A DNA stretch of 64,000 nucleotides, taken from positions 248,001 to 312,000 of the forward strand of contig MU839849.1 in assembly GCA_030411725.1 (NCBI GenBank). The letters run 5' to 3'. How positions within the stretch are numbered: position 1 is the first letter of the stretch; the number at the start of each line of letters is the position of its first letter. The stretch comes from Echria macrotheca (taxonomy: Eukaryota > Ascomycota > Sordariomycetes > Sordariales > Schizotheciaceae). The notes beneath the pieces were generated by a model. That model was not told the origin of the DNA. It made no database searches and worked only from the letters and a program-made list of their open reading frames with translations. The position numbers and the translations under genes were made by a program. This document shows, in pieces, positions 43,487 to 54,765 of the stretch.

Positions 43487-44238
43487 TAAGCAAAGTGCAT
43501 TTCTTCACCGGCCGGTGTGGTGGGGGTGGGCCGACACTGATGCGTTGTGAGACGCACCTCTGACATTTCACGGCCGCCCATTAGCTGGCGCCGGCGACTT
43601 GGTCGGTCCGTATGCACCTAGGGATTTTAAGCGAGCAAATACGCGTATGAAGGTTAGTGCCGATGGTTCTGAAAACCGTTACTTCATGCCGTGAAACTGC
43701 AAAAAGGGCGTTGGAGGTGACGAGGCTGTGAAATAGTGTGCCGGCTGTGGGACCCGAAGTGGTGTGCCCATCTGAGCTGTCATTGGTGTACTAACTCTGT
43801 AGGATGAGCCAAAGCGTTTTGCCCAAGTACTGTATACTAATCTCCTGAAGCGAGTAGCTATCTCTCCACGGAGCGAACCCCGGCGTAAGCCGAGTACTTT
43901 GGTACTTAGAGCGACGGGCCGTCTCCCTCCACTCACAGTCATTTTCAGATACTTGACCCCCACTTACCCTGAAGACACGGGGTAAAACCAAGAAATCTGA
44001 GATGGTGGGACAATGGATATTCAAACTTGGCAACCTCGGGCGGATCGGCCTACGCATGACCCCCAGAGAGAGTATTCTCAGGATATATCTTTGCGGGGAA
44101 GACATCCATCGATGAGACCCCATAATTCCAGCCACCCTCTCCTACCAAGACAAATTTACTAGAGCCCTGTCTTGACCATCGGCCCCTGAGCCCAAGATTC
44201 AATAAACAACCGGCCCGCCCACTCATCCTATACCCACG
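43487..44238. other. Intergenic
   Basis: NLR 3' flank. Minus-strand frames here overlap the small plus-strand gene candidate and lack domains. Nothing recognised. Confidence 0.4.
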
Positions 44239-44460
44239 ATGGATCAGAACGAGCTTCAAGCTGCCATGTCTGGCATGTACAACACTAGCGCATATCACAA
44301 AGAGCGAGTTCAGGAGGATGAGGCCACCAGCGCTCCGGCTGGCCGAGAGCAGCCATGGAGAAAGTACCTTGGCGAGATCATGACGGTCACCGCCGAGGAG
44401 GAGAAACCCGCTGGCGATCAATACAAGCTTTCGGAGGGCTACGATGATCACTCGAGCTAA
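44239..44460 (+). CDS. Small acidic hydrophilic protein, hypothetical
   Basis: 73 aa, intronless, unrecognised. The start MDQNELQAAMSGMYNTSAYH is followed by a charged stretch rich in Glu (RVQEDEATSAPAGREQPW, then KYLGEIMTVTAEEEK) and an acidic Ser end. Codon use matches neighbouring genes and the ATG context (cccacgatgg) is favourable. Nothing suggests secretion or a membrane segment. It might be a small stress-type disordered protein, or a chance frame. Confidence 0.4.
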   Translation: MDQNELQAAMSGMYNTSAYHKERVQEDEATSAPAGREQPWRKYLGEIMTVTAEEEKPAGDQYKLSEGYDDHSS

Positions 44461-45327
44461 TTCAATCCGCCAAGAAGAGAAACCTGGTGCGTAATCCCCG
44501 ATGCATGAATGCCTCCCACAAACTCCACTTGCACCCCCGAGCCCCTGATGACGAGACGGAGACCAGGCTAACAACCGGCCGTGTCGGAGTAGACAGTCAA
44601 ACTTTGTCCTGTGTGGCATGTTTCTTTCATTTTCTATCTTCAAACTAGGCTGGTCGTGGCTGGAGAAGATGACTGTCGGGCCCCATTCAACGAAACCGCA
44701 AATATCGAATTTGGGTGACAAGATCAGTCGTTAACAGAGTTTTGGCTTTGTGCTTTCTCAAGTTCACATTTCACATTAAATCTACTGATAGTAAAATTGG
44801 AATATTCTTGACTCGCGTATCAGAAGAATACTGTACCTCTTACTTTCAATGGCAGGCACTCAACTTGACGGTAGCCATCACGGTGACGTCCTAGGTACCT
44901 ACATTGCTTTCGCCTCACCCTTGCGAGATTTTGCGCGATTTGCTGTCCGTGCCATCTTTGCCCAGGACCTGGTGGCCAGTTTATGCGCTGGCAACCAGTC
45001 TCGTGACGGCTGATGAAAATCATTGCCGCCGTCTGATGGGCGATCAACGACTGGAAGGACTCCGCCCGGTGCCGGTTCCTCGCCCGGCAAGTCAAACCCG
45101 TGAGCAGCCGCGCCCCCCACCCATACCGTATGCACCACGATGCGCAGTGTGCTGCTTCACAGAGCGGGGATGGGTCGGCAATTGCCAGCGGTCTGCTTTC
45201 CAAGTTGTCGGGGTCTTCTTCGGCTCCCAGTTCCTCTCACGGGTCTCCTGGACGGCACTGTTTTCTTGTCTGAATATACCTCGAGTACCTTACCTAGCAG
45301 TGGATTTTTCTTCGATTCCAGTGTACC
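44461..45327. other. Intergenic: upstream of the AsaB-like gene
   Basis: Contains the promoter and leader of the downstream oxygenase gene. AT-rich between about 44,730 and 44,830. No gene recognised. Confidence 0.4.
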
Positions 45328-46557
45328 ATGGCGGCTCCTTCAGGTCTTCAGGCAGCCACCTTCCGCTATTTCCATTTCAACCCTGAGGTCCACTCGCGGG
45401 AGAAGCCTTATGAGATTCTCATAAACCTCCCGCTCGGCGAGAAGGATCCGAACTACCGCCGTCACAACAAGGAGTTTGAGGAGCACCGAGTCCCTATCCA
45501 GGACGCCCGCGGCAGAGAGGACGAGTTCACTCTGGATAAGAACAGCTTCTGCTGGCGACACTGGGAAGGGCCCGAGTCATGGAGAGGTATCGATGCCGAG
45601 GGCGTCAAGGCACTTGGGAACGAAGAGGTGGAAGCGACCTACATCAAGGAGGTGGAGAGCTTCATTGCGTCCCAACTGGAGCACCAAGACGGCAAAGCGG
45701 TTGACTTTGTTAAGGTGTTTGACTATAGGGTAATTACAGGCCTCAACCTTCTCCTAGACTATCCGGTCATGTCCTAGGCCAATCTCTTTTTGTTGAAATA
45801 CCTCCAGATCGCCATGCTGAATTTGGACCGCGCAATTAGTTGAGAGCAAGCATGAACCAAGATGCGTTCGACCAAAGAACACTCGATCTGGATGACGGGC
45901 TGGACCCCATGAGGCCAGTCTCCTTCCCCCACGTGGGTAAGTAGGTACCTACTACCGGCTTCGATGACTCGTACTCAATGTCAGGTCAATCAGATCAGAG
46001 CTTCATTGGGGCCATCAAAAGAGTCCACGAACATATGGGCGATCAGGCCCATGATCTGCTTAAGCGGCGATGGCGGGTCGTGAAGTAAGTGTGCTCCTCA
46101 CATCCCTCTCATGCCCATGTTACGACGTACCTGACTGTGGCGGGCATAGTGTCTGGAAACCCCTCAAAGCGGTGACCAACTGGCCGCTTGCTCTCTGCAA
46201 CACGGTGTCGGTGCATCAGGATGATCTCGTGGCTTCCGACCTCATCCGGCGCAGGACGGTAGGGGAGTCGTGGTACTGCAAGTACAACCCGGCGCACGAG
46301 TGGTACTACCTCTCCAACCAAGAACCACATGAGGTGACGATGCTCAAGATCCAGGACTCAAAGGACGACGAGCCCGTGAGGTGTACGTCCAACTCCCTGT
46401 TGTCGAGACAGCTTTTTTTGATCGTTTGCTGACTGAAGCTGTCGCAGTTTGCCTCCATTCTTCATTTCAACTGGAAGGGGAATATTCTGGAGAAGGCCGG
46501 CAGAGCTTCGAAGTGAGGGCCTTGGTTTTTGATAAGCCCTTGGCCAATGAAGACTGA
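45328..46557 (+). CDS. AsaB/CmcJ-family hydroxylase or desaturase
   Basis: 313 aa, predicted 2-oxoglutarate/Fe-type oxygenase-like protein of the AsaB/CmcJ/GA4-desaturase family found in secondary metabolism. Exons: 45328-45729, 45840-45936, 45985-46084, 46150-46382 and 46448-46557, each joining in phase. The start TFRYFHFNPEVHSREKPYEI is typical. Conserved parts are the junction VFDYR-LRASMNQ, the VWKPLKAVTNWPLALC block, and HQDDLVASDLIRRR with WYCKYNPAHEWYYLSNQ. After the last junction FCLHSSF leads to SFEVRALVF, the family C-terminus. Choosing the GTACGT donor at 46383 rather than the one at 46381 restores that ending. No PKS, NRPS or other cluster gene is adjacent, so it appears to stand alone. 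Confidence 0.88.
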
Positions 46558-47120
46558 TGGGATAGCATGATCTGGGACTCTCTGGGCAAATTTGTATGGG
46601 AGAGATGTCACTTTTCCGACGGAGCATCTGCATCTTTCCTAGGTAGGTAGGAATGCTCATAGGGCACATCAAAACGGGCATTGGCCCCCTTTTTCGGTCA
46701 AATCGACCTCCCTTGGGCTGGATGGCCTTCGCGGCCACTTCGGCACCTCCCGTTGCATTCAGCACCTCTCTCTAGCTTATCTGCAGTCGACATAAGGTTT
46801 GGCGCGCATGGCTGTGACTGCTGAGAAGCTCCCCGAAAGCAGCTATTGGGCCGGGACGGTTTCGAGGCGCGTACTGTGTTAAGGGCCCGGAGGATTGGTG
46901 CTGACGTCCGGTTGACGAATGAGGTCGCCTCCTTATTTCGCCGTGCCGGAGCCTTAGGCACCTGGGGCTGCAACACCGTCGCTGATTGGCGGGTGCGTCA
47001 AGGACCACTCACCGCCTGCGGGGCACGTTCTGCCCCACGGTTCGCATTTCCTCTGGCATCATCCACGACCACAGTGAACAACCCACCCATCACCTATCGG
47101 CCTCAAAGCCGTCCCCCGCA
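46558..47120. other. Intergenic: SRP54 promoter
   Basis: 563 bp between the oxygenase and SRP54. Nothing recognised apart from a pyrimidine/CA-rich leader before the ATG at 47121. Confidence 0.4.
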
Positions 47121-48757
47121 ATGGTTCTTCAAGATCTGGGCCGTCGCATCAATGCGGCGGTCAGCGATCTGACCCGCGCGCCGAATCTTGATGAGAAGGT
47201 GAGCCACTCGGCTATTGCCACACAACCAACATTCTGGCCGCACCCCACCAGAGAAGGACTGCAGCTGACCCTCTGTGATCGCAGGCTTTCGATTCCATGC
47301 TCAAGGAGATCTGCTCCGCCCTGCTAGAAGCCGATGTGAACGTGCGCCTCGTTGGCCAGTTACGGAAATCGATCCGGTCGACCGTCAACTTCAAGGAGCT
47401 CCCGCCCGCTGTGAACAAGAAGCGCCTCATCCAAAAAGCCGTCTTCGATGAACTCGTCCGCCTCGTCGATCCCCATGCCGAGCCCTTCAAGCCCAAGAAG
47501 GGCAAGTCAAATGTCATCATGTTTGTCGGTCTCCAGGGTGCCGGCAAGACTACAACCTGCACAAAACTCGCCAGGCATTACCAGTCTCGTGGCTTCCGGG
47601 CCTGTCTCGTTTGCGCCGATACGTTTCGAGCCGGCGCATTCGACCAGCTCAAACAAAACGCGACCAAAGCCAAGATCCCATACTACGGCAGTCTGACAGA
47701 GACGGATCCAGCGGTGGTGGCCAAGGATGGCGTCGACAAGTTCAAGAAGGAGCGGTTCGAGGTGATTATCGTGGATACGTCAGGCCGGCACAGACAAGAG
47801 AGTGCGCTATTCCAGGAGATGATGGATATCCAATCTGCCATCCGACCAGACGAGACCATCATGGTGCTGGACGCCTCGATTGGTCAGCAGGCCGAAGCGC
47901 AGGCCAAGGCGTTCAAGGAAGCGGCCGACTTTGGAGCCATCATCATTACCAAAACGGATGGCCACGCGGCCGGAGGTGGTGCCATCTCGGCTGTTGCGGC
48001 GACACATACACCGATTGTGTTTATCGGTACGGGCGAACACATGCTGGACCTGGAGCGGTTCGTGCCGCGGAACTTTGTCAGCAAGATGCTTGGCATGGGC
48101 GACATGGCCGGGTTGGTGGAGCATGTGCAGAGTCTGAAGCTGGATCAGAAAGAGACGATCAAGCACATCACCGAGGGCATATTTACCATCAGAGACTTGC
48201 GGGATCAGCTGCAGAACATCATGAAGATGGGACCGCTCAGCAAGATGGCGGGCATGATCCCGGGAATGAGCAACATGATGCAGAGCATGGACGACGAGGA
48301 AGGGTCGATGAAGCTTAAGCGCATGATCTACATTTGCGACAGCATGACGGATAAGGAGCTCGACAGTGATGGGAAGATGTTTATCGAGCAGCCGACGCGG
48401 ATGACGCGTGTGGCCCGGGGTTCCGGCACGACGGTTCGGGAGGTGGAGGACCTGCTGACGCAGCAGCGCATGATGGCGGGCATGGCCAAGAAGATGGGCG
48501 GCAACATGAAGAACATGCAGCGGGCCCAGAGCGCCATGGCGGGCGGCAACAAGGCACAGCAGCTGGCGGCGATGCAGAAGCGATTGCAGAGTATGGGCGG
48601 CGCAGGTGGGGCGGGTGGCATGCCGGACATGGGCAGCTTGATGAAGATGTTTGGCGGCGGGGGAGGCATGGGCGGGATGGACATGAACGCCATGATGAAG
48701 CAGATGGGCGGCATGATGGGTGGGATGGGTGGGCAAGGAGGTCGGGGGAGGAGGTGA
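47121..48757 (+). CDS. srp54: Signal recognition particle 54 kDa subunit
   Basis: GTPase of the signal recognition particle that binds signal sequences and targets ribosomes to the ER. 516 aa. Exons 47121-47198 and 47285-48757 join in phase (LDEK-AFDSMLKEI), giving the N-domain start MVLQDLGRRINAAVSDL. The G-domain has GLQGAGKTTTCTKLA (about residue 107), DTFRAGAFDQLKQNA, the switch region IIVDTSGRHRQE and the ITKTDGHAAGGGAIS specificity loop. The methionine-rich M-domain (about 300-516) contains the conserved GPLSKMAGMIPGMSNMMQS and RMTRVARGSGTTVREVEDLL RNA-binding segment. A Gly/Met-rich tail ends in GQGGRGRR. This is an essential housekeeping gene. Confidence 0.97.
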
Positions 48758-49364
48758 TGATAGACTCGTCTCAGTGTTGGTGCATCGTCTGGCGTCGGGA
48801 GGCGTTTGTTATTGTTCATGACCAAATTGGATGTGGTGCCAGTAGGAAGCAAATAAACGTTGGGCTTGTGGTTGGCGAGGTATCTAATTATTCCTCAGCT
48901 TGAATCGTCACCGGCATTTGCGTTGGTAGTGGCTGTTTCGCGTCGTGTCACAACCACCGCGATGGATGTTGACTCTTGACCAGGAACATGGGCCGCGAGC
49001 CAACACCGAGAGATGGGGTTTGCTTCATTGGCGTATTTGTACTCTTTATCGGCGAGATGTCTCAGAAACTTCCCGGGATGTGATTTTTTGGTGCAAGGAA
49101 AGTATTCCGTATAGCATACCATGATTGTTTCCAGCATCTGTCGAGTTGTGGCATGTATCGTGTCAAGAGAAGCCGGAAAATTCCGCGATGCGCGCCAACT
49201 ATCACGTGCCGTTCCGACGTCTGCAATTTCATCGTCTCCACACGGCCGACATCGTATGAGCCCGCCAACACCAACGTAACATTTCACCCGTTACCGCAAG
49301 AAGACCAAAAACTGAAAAACGACGGATAATAAAAAAAGAGAGGTGGAAATATACCGGTCAAAAA
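48758..49364. other. Intergenic
   Basis: SRP54 3' flank and upstream of the HTH gene. Overlapping minus-strand frames without domains are not called. Confidence 0.4.
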
Positions 49365-49817
49365 ATGAGCGCCAGCTCCAGCGCGGAGCCGTCGCCAGAC
49401 ATGCAGCTAGACGACACGTCCCCACCACCACCGCCAACAACAATAACAACAACGTCAGCCAACACGACCAACGACGACAACAATAACACCAACGGCAACG
49501 GCAGCAAGAAAAAGACGACAAGGAGACCGCGCGCCCGCCCGCTCACGCGCGACGAGATCATCGAGATCCGCGCGCTGCGCAAGTACGCCAAGATGACGCA
49601 CGAGCAGATCGTCGCTGCTACGCCGTTTACTATCAACCAGGTCCAGGTTGCTTGTAAGAATACGTTGCGGTGGCAGAAGAAGCCGGATCGATGGTCTATT
49701 GGTCCCGGGGAGGTCGGGGGTGCGGCGTCGGGGGCGTCGGGGGCTGGCGCTGGGTCGGGGATGGCCGAGGGGGGGACGGGGTCGTCGACTGAGCTGGGGG
49801 CTTCTGGGGGGGAGTAA
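49365..49817 (+). CDS. Small protein with a helix-turn-helix flanked by low-complexity tails
   Basis: 150 aa, intronless. The first 50 residues are low complexity (Ser, Pro, then Thr/Asn: TTITTTSANTTNDDNNNT). A basic patch (SKKKTTRRPRARP) follows. Residues about 60-100 form a plausible helix-turn-helix, RPLTRDEIIEIRALRKYAKM then THEQIVAATPFTINQVQVAC, of the type seen in homeodomain-like and Tc1-transposase N-terminal domains. The tail is Gly/Ala-rich. It could be a DNA-binding regulator or a domesticated transposase HTH. No catalytic domain is nearby. Confidence 0.65.
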   Translation: MSASSSAEPSPDMQLDDTSPPPPPTTITTTSANTTNDDNNNTNGNGSKKKTTRRPRARPLTRDEIIEIRALRKYAKMTHEQIVAATPFTINQVQVACKNTLRWQKKPDRWSIGPGEVGGAASGASGAGAGSGMAEGGTGSSTELGASGGE

Positions 49818-51335
49818 GGTTGATCTAACAAGGCGAGATGAGTGAGTGAATCATGAGTGCATGGAGAGAGATGGGTTTGGTTTGAGTTGTGATGAATTAT
49901 TACTGTGAGGTGGTGGTTTAAGGTGGGTATTCGAGTTTTCTCGTTCCCCTATGATATTGGGTGGTGCAGATGCTGATGCGCGCAGCAGTAGCGACAGGTT
50001 TTCTCGGATGAACCAACCCGTTGTGCATGGCGTGTATTTTTACGGCTGTATGTTAGTTGAGATGATAATGAATCAATGTGGACATATCGCATTACCAGAT
50101 GAATCGCCGGTGCTGTACTGTTTCTTCTCTTTCTTGTTTCTTACGAAAAGTGCCCCCCTTTCATGCCTTTCTCCAGGATGATCTTTCTCACAACTTTTGA
50201 CGATACCACCCGTGTATGCCAAGCCCATCGTCCCGTCTGTTCAGAATTCGCTCAGATAAGGTTGTTCGGGACCCAACGAACCCCTAATACCGGCTCCGCG
50301 TGATGGGATCTCGTCGCTTCGGGACACATACCCAGCCGCCATGTGGGTTTATATCACGCAGAATAGCCGCCACCATATCGTGCGCTCCTGCTTACTCGCG
50401 CGAATTGCATCACATCTCGGACCATTCTTTTCGTTTCCGATTACCCTCAACTCACCACCAACCAGTTTAGCCCCGCATTTTGTTTTTCTGCTCTAGATGC
50501 CGCGGAGAGAAATGTTTCGTCTCCCGTAGGGCTGGGAGCTGGGCTCATGATGGGCCGGTTGAAATCGAGGCCTTTAAAGTTACTTTGAATATATCGAGGC
50601 AATGCGTTTACTTTATGTTCTTGCCATAGTGAACGACTTGTCTTTTACATGATAATCGTGGTACTTGGTCAAAGTTCTGTAACATTCACTTGCAACCGAA
50701 TGTAACAAGGCGGTGAATGGCATGGTACCTATGATGTAGCCCCGGGTTCGTCAATATCTCGACATATAATCTAGGTAGCACACGTTGCGTTGGCGATGTT
50801 GTTTGCGACGACAACCTGAAACTCGGGTCGGCACCAAAAAGGAAGGTCGAAAGCCCGGTTAGAGATATCCCCAAGTCCCGGTAAATTAGTTGGGGAGGGT
50901 ACACTTTCCGCCCATACTGCTGGATTGCGTCGGAACTATCTTAGCTAAACAAGCCGTCGGTAGCTGTAGGGGATAAGCTCAGGATAGGCTTAAAGGAAGG
51001 CAAACCATCCTCTACTGGGCAAGTTGCGGTCTCGATCTAGCGCATGCGGGCTAGAGCAGCCTACTGCATATCCTATATACCTGCATTCTTAACGTAAGCA
51101 ATAACTGCTTCGCAATTTCATGGAAATCTCTTCCTCTTAAACACCTAAGGAACGCGAGAAACGCATCGACTTACATATGTTCGAGATTCTCATACCAACA
51201 AGCCCCACAACTTGAACGTTTTTCTGAAATTTTCTCAAGGTATCTTATTTCTTGATTATTTCTTTCTGCCTTTACTTCTCCGCTGTATCATAAGCCTTGA
51301 TTATTCTCCTGAATCTACATATATCAAAGGTAGCA
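49818..51335. other. Intergenic, 1.5 kb
   Basis: HTH gene 3' flank and upstream region of the FAD monooxygenase; the leader before 51336 is AT-rich. No gene, repeat or RNA recognised. Confidence 0.4.
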
Positions 51336-53259
51336 ATGGTTTTAAAGGTGGTCATCGTGGGCGGTGGCATCGCCGGCCTCAGCGCCGCCATCGCCATGCG
51401 CCGCGTGGGACACAACGTCAGTATCTACGAACAGTCTTCGTTCTCGAACGAGGTTGGCGCAGCCGTTACGATATCGCCCAATGCCGCCCGTCTCCTTCTC
51501 GCCTGGGGCATCGAGCCCATTACAAACCAGTTCACCCTGGCAAATGGCATCGGCATCTCGGTCGGTGCAACAAAGGCTCGGGTTGACTTTGCCCCGCTTG
51601 GGGAGATGGTTGGGAAGCTTTTTGGGAAACCCTTCTATTTTGCCCATCGTGTCGACCTCCATGAGGCTTTGAGAAAGTTGGCCATCGGAGAGGAGGGTGC
51701 CGGAAAGCCTGCAGTTCTGCACCTGAACAGCCGCATTGAATCATATGTAAGTTTCATTTTATCCTGTTTTCTTTTGTGGTCGAGCTGACGAGATATCGAG
51801 GACCCCGAGGCGGCACTCATCACCCTCCGGACAGGCGAAGTCGTCCAGGGCGACATCGTCATCGCGGCCGATGGCGTTCACTCTCTCGCCATCGAGTACG
51901 TCCTTGGCAGGCCGAACCCGGCCAAGCCTCAGGAGCTGTACAACGGCTGCTATCGATTCTTGATCCCTGCCTCGGAACTTGACGCTGACCCCGAGACACA
52001 GTGGTGGAACGCAGAGCATTTAAACGACGGCCACATGCGGATCTTCATGAATGGCAAGACCGGCAACCGCTTAGTTTCGTATCCCTGCAAGCTGTATGAT
52101 TCCGACTTCGTTTTGACTGCCCAAAGCTGACCATCATAGGAACAAGTTGTGGAACTGCGTGGGCATGTTCAACAGTTGCGGCGACGTGAACTTTGGCACC
52201 CGCGAAGGTGAGCTCCCCCCTTGCCAAAACTTTGGGTCCCTAACCATGCTGACCGAATGAAACCAGACTGGCATAAGCCCGTTGATAAAGCCCAGCTTCT
52301 GTCCAGCTATGCCGATTTTCACTCGTCGATCATCGCAGTTCTGAAGTACGTCTCCCCTCCTTCCGCCTTGCACCGAACACAAGGCTAACACAGCCTAGAA
52401 AAGCTAGAGACATCAAGCGTTGGCCGCTCCTGTATCGCGGCCCGATACCGACCTGGTCAAAGGGCTATCTCGTCCTTGTTGGCGACGCGGCACATCCCAT
52501 GCTTCCCCGTAGGCCTGCCTCGTTCCTTCATCCCTCATTCTACCCCCCCTTTTCCCCATTCTCCCTGTCCCACTTCTTCTTCTATCCAAACACACACACA
52601 CTAACCCCCCTCCCCCTGTCCCGCCTCTTCTGTCTAAGCACACACACACAAACACACACACAAACACAGACAAAGAGACACCCATAAACAAAGTGACACC
52701 CAACTAAAATAACCACAAACAGACCAAGGCCAAGGCGCCCCCCAAGGAATCGAAGACGCCATCGCCCTCGGCCTCGTCCTCTCCACCGCCTCACACGAGG
52801 CCATCCCCGCCCGCCTCGCCGCATTCGACAAGATCCGCCGCGCCAGAGCTTCCGCCCTACAGATCATGAGCAACGCCGGATTGGATCAGCAGGATATCGT
52901 ACAGGAGGAACTTAGTAAATATCTTGATGTCATCCCGAGTGTGTACCCTATCTTTTTTGTATCTTTCTTTCTTTCACTGTCGTTGGTGTATTGTATATGT
53001 ATGAGTTCTGATGAAAAGAACAGAGTCGAGACAGGAGTTTGCCCAGTTCAGCTGGGGTCATGATGTCGTTCGGGAGACGGTCAAGGTCATGCGGGAGATG
53101 TTCGATGACGAGTTTAGCGTCCCGGAGGGGTTCTTCGTTGCGGACCCTCATTGTCCCGAGGTGGTTATGCCACCTTGCGACATGGTGAATGGCCAGGGGC
53201 AGAATGGCCAGGTGCAGGACGCTCATCTTCAGCACAACGGCAATGAGCAAAACGTATAG
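51336..53259 (+). CDS. FAD-dependent monooxygenase, salicylate hydroxylase-like
   Basis: Class A flavoprotein monooxygenase, 470 aa, probably hydroxylating an aromatic substrate. Seven exons: 51336-51746, 51801-52093, 52140-52207, 52267-52345, 52399-52508, 52723-52938 and 53024-53259, all in phase. The dinucleotide-binding start is VVIVGGGIAGLSAAIAMRR, ending in SIYEQ. The second motif is IVIAADGVHS, and LVLVGDAAHPMLP-HQGQGAPQGIEDA is the FAD-ribityl GD motif interrupted by an intron. At the second junction the frame is restored by the GTATGA donor at 52094 (YPCKL-NKLW). Intron 5 is 214 bp and contains CA repeats. The last 40 residues are Asn/Gln-rich. No decarboxylase or ring-cleavage gene is next to it, so a pathway cannot be named. 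Confidence 0.9.
52589..52668 (+). repeat. CA microsatellite in intron 5 of the monooxygenase gene
   Basis: Two runs of (CA)n, about 52,590-52,601 and 52,639-52,668, separated by a C-rich tract. This makes the intron the longest in the gene (214 bp). Confidence 0.7.
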
Positions 53260-53595
53260 GAGCGACGGAAACAGGGATCTGCACGGAGGAATCAGGCATA
53301 TTGGAAAAGACAGACAGGCGCAGAAAATTGGGAGGCGTTAATGGATACCTACAGCTTTTGGATCTTTCTGGAAGGGCTATTACTTACTAGAAGTCACATA
53401 ATTATATTTCACGAGCGTAATTGCGATAAGCAAATAGAATGGAATTCCCTTGTGATGCTGGGTATCGTAGTCTCAGTACGGAATGTGCTTCCAATAGACT
53501 CCCCACGCCTTATTACCACCTTCCAGTGCTTCTACCATGACCTCCATGCAAACACAAAGAAACAAGACCGGGATCATTAAACATTAAACTTCCCC
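53260..53595. other. Convergent intergenic region
   Basis: 3' flanks of the monooxygenase and PAP2 genes. Nothing recognised. Confidence 0.4.
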
Positions 53596-54765
53596 TTACA
53601 CCATCTCGTCGCCCCGCGCGGGCATCACACCACCAGTCGTCTCTCCGGGAACAGGCTTGCGATGCAGACCGTGGCCGTTCCCAAACCCATTCTTAGTGGT
53701 GTTAGACGAATAGCCCATGCCCCAGCCAGCCCTCCGCGTAAACGTGGCACCACCCAGCTCCGAATCCCCAGCAAAGGTAAATGGCATCAAGCGGTTCAGA
53801 GGGATGTGGTTCCACCGCCAGTCCCAGACCGAGGCGTACACCATGCGGTAGGCGCTGAAAGCCATGACAGTACCAATCACACCGCCAGCCAGAACATCAT
53901 ACCAGTTGTGGAACTCGTCGATCGTGAGCGCACCGGCAATCAGACAGGCCCCCAAGACAGGAGCATAAACAGCGGCGAGCTTCCACATGGCAGGGTGGAA
54001 GTTGGAAAAGACCTTGAGCTTGCCGTTGAGGTAGAGCGACAGGAAAACAAAACCAGCAAAGGCAGCCGTCGAGTGGCCGCTGGGCATGCTCTCGAGCGAG
54101 TCGTCAATCTCGTCGGGGTCGCCCGTGCAAATCTCGCGGGTGAAGTAGATGTTCGTATATCCCACACCGTTCAGACCGGCACCCACCACCCCAGGGGAAT
54201 TGGACACGCGCGACAGGTCGGGCTTGCAGACATCGTAAAAGTGAGGACGCAGACCACCAATGAGCCACTTGATGAAGACCTGGAAGACGGCAGCGGTGAT
54301 GAGACTGTACAAAAGACCGATGATGGCATTGTTGACGTCCCAGAAGGAGCGGATGCGGATCTGCATGAGCAGGATGACCACGATGGGAATCATGGCGGCC
54401 AGGAAAGCCGCGAGCCAGATGGGGACGATCTCCTTGCGCAGAGGGTAGCCAAAGTCGGGGTAGACAATCTCGCCATCCGAGAAGGTCAGCGGGAACGATC
54501 GAGTCGGCGCCGGGTGAGCCATGTACACCTGTCACTGGTTAGTCACGCGACCAATTGTTGTTCCAGAGAAGAAAATGCGTACCCCCAAACCCACGGCTCC
54601 GAGGATGACCATGGTGATGATGTCGAGCCATGTCACCTTGAGCCACTGGCCAAACGTCGGTCGGGTCGCCATGGTGTAGGGCTCCATCTGGCGACGTCGT
54701 CCGCGGCGCTTCTCAGTCGCGACCGCGGCAGGCGCGTTTCTCGGCCGGCGAGTAAAGATGCCCAT
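53596..54765 (-). CDS. PAP2-family lipid phosphate phosphatase (Dpp1/Lpp1-like)
   Basis: Integral membrane phosphatase acting on diacylglycerol pyrophosphate, phosphatidate or related lipids. 371 aa. Exons 54583-54765 and 53596-54528 join in phase (AVGLG-VYMAHPAPTRSFP). PAP2 motif 1 is KWLIGGLRPH and motif 2 is SMPSGHST, both intact. Motif 3, normally S-R-x5-H-x3-D, reads TIDEFHNWYDV: the catalytic His and Asp are kept but the Ser-Arg pair is replaced. The C-terminal 60 residues are Gly/Asn-rich and cytosolic. The N-terminal basic tail (RRPRNAPAAVATEKRRGRRR) precedes the first helix. Confidence 0.9.

Noticed and set aside
44050..44721. 223-codon minus-strand frame
   Set aside because: No domain, overlaps the small plus-strand candidate, and is flanked by non-coding sequence.
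26306..53259. Secondary-metabolite cluster from the O-methyltransferase, AsaB-like oxygenase and FAD monooxygenase
   Set aside because: They are 18-25 kb apart, separated by housekeeping genes, and no core synthase is present.
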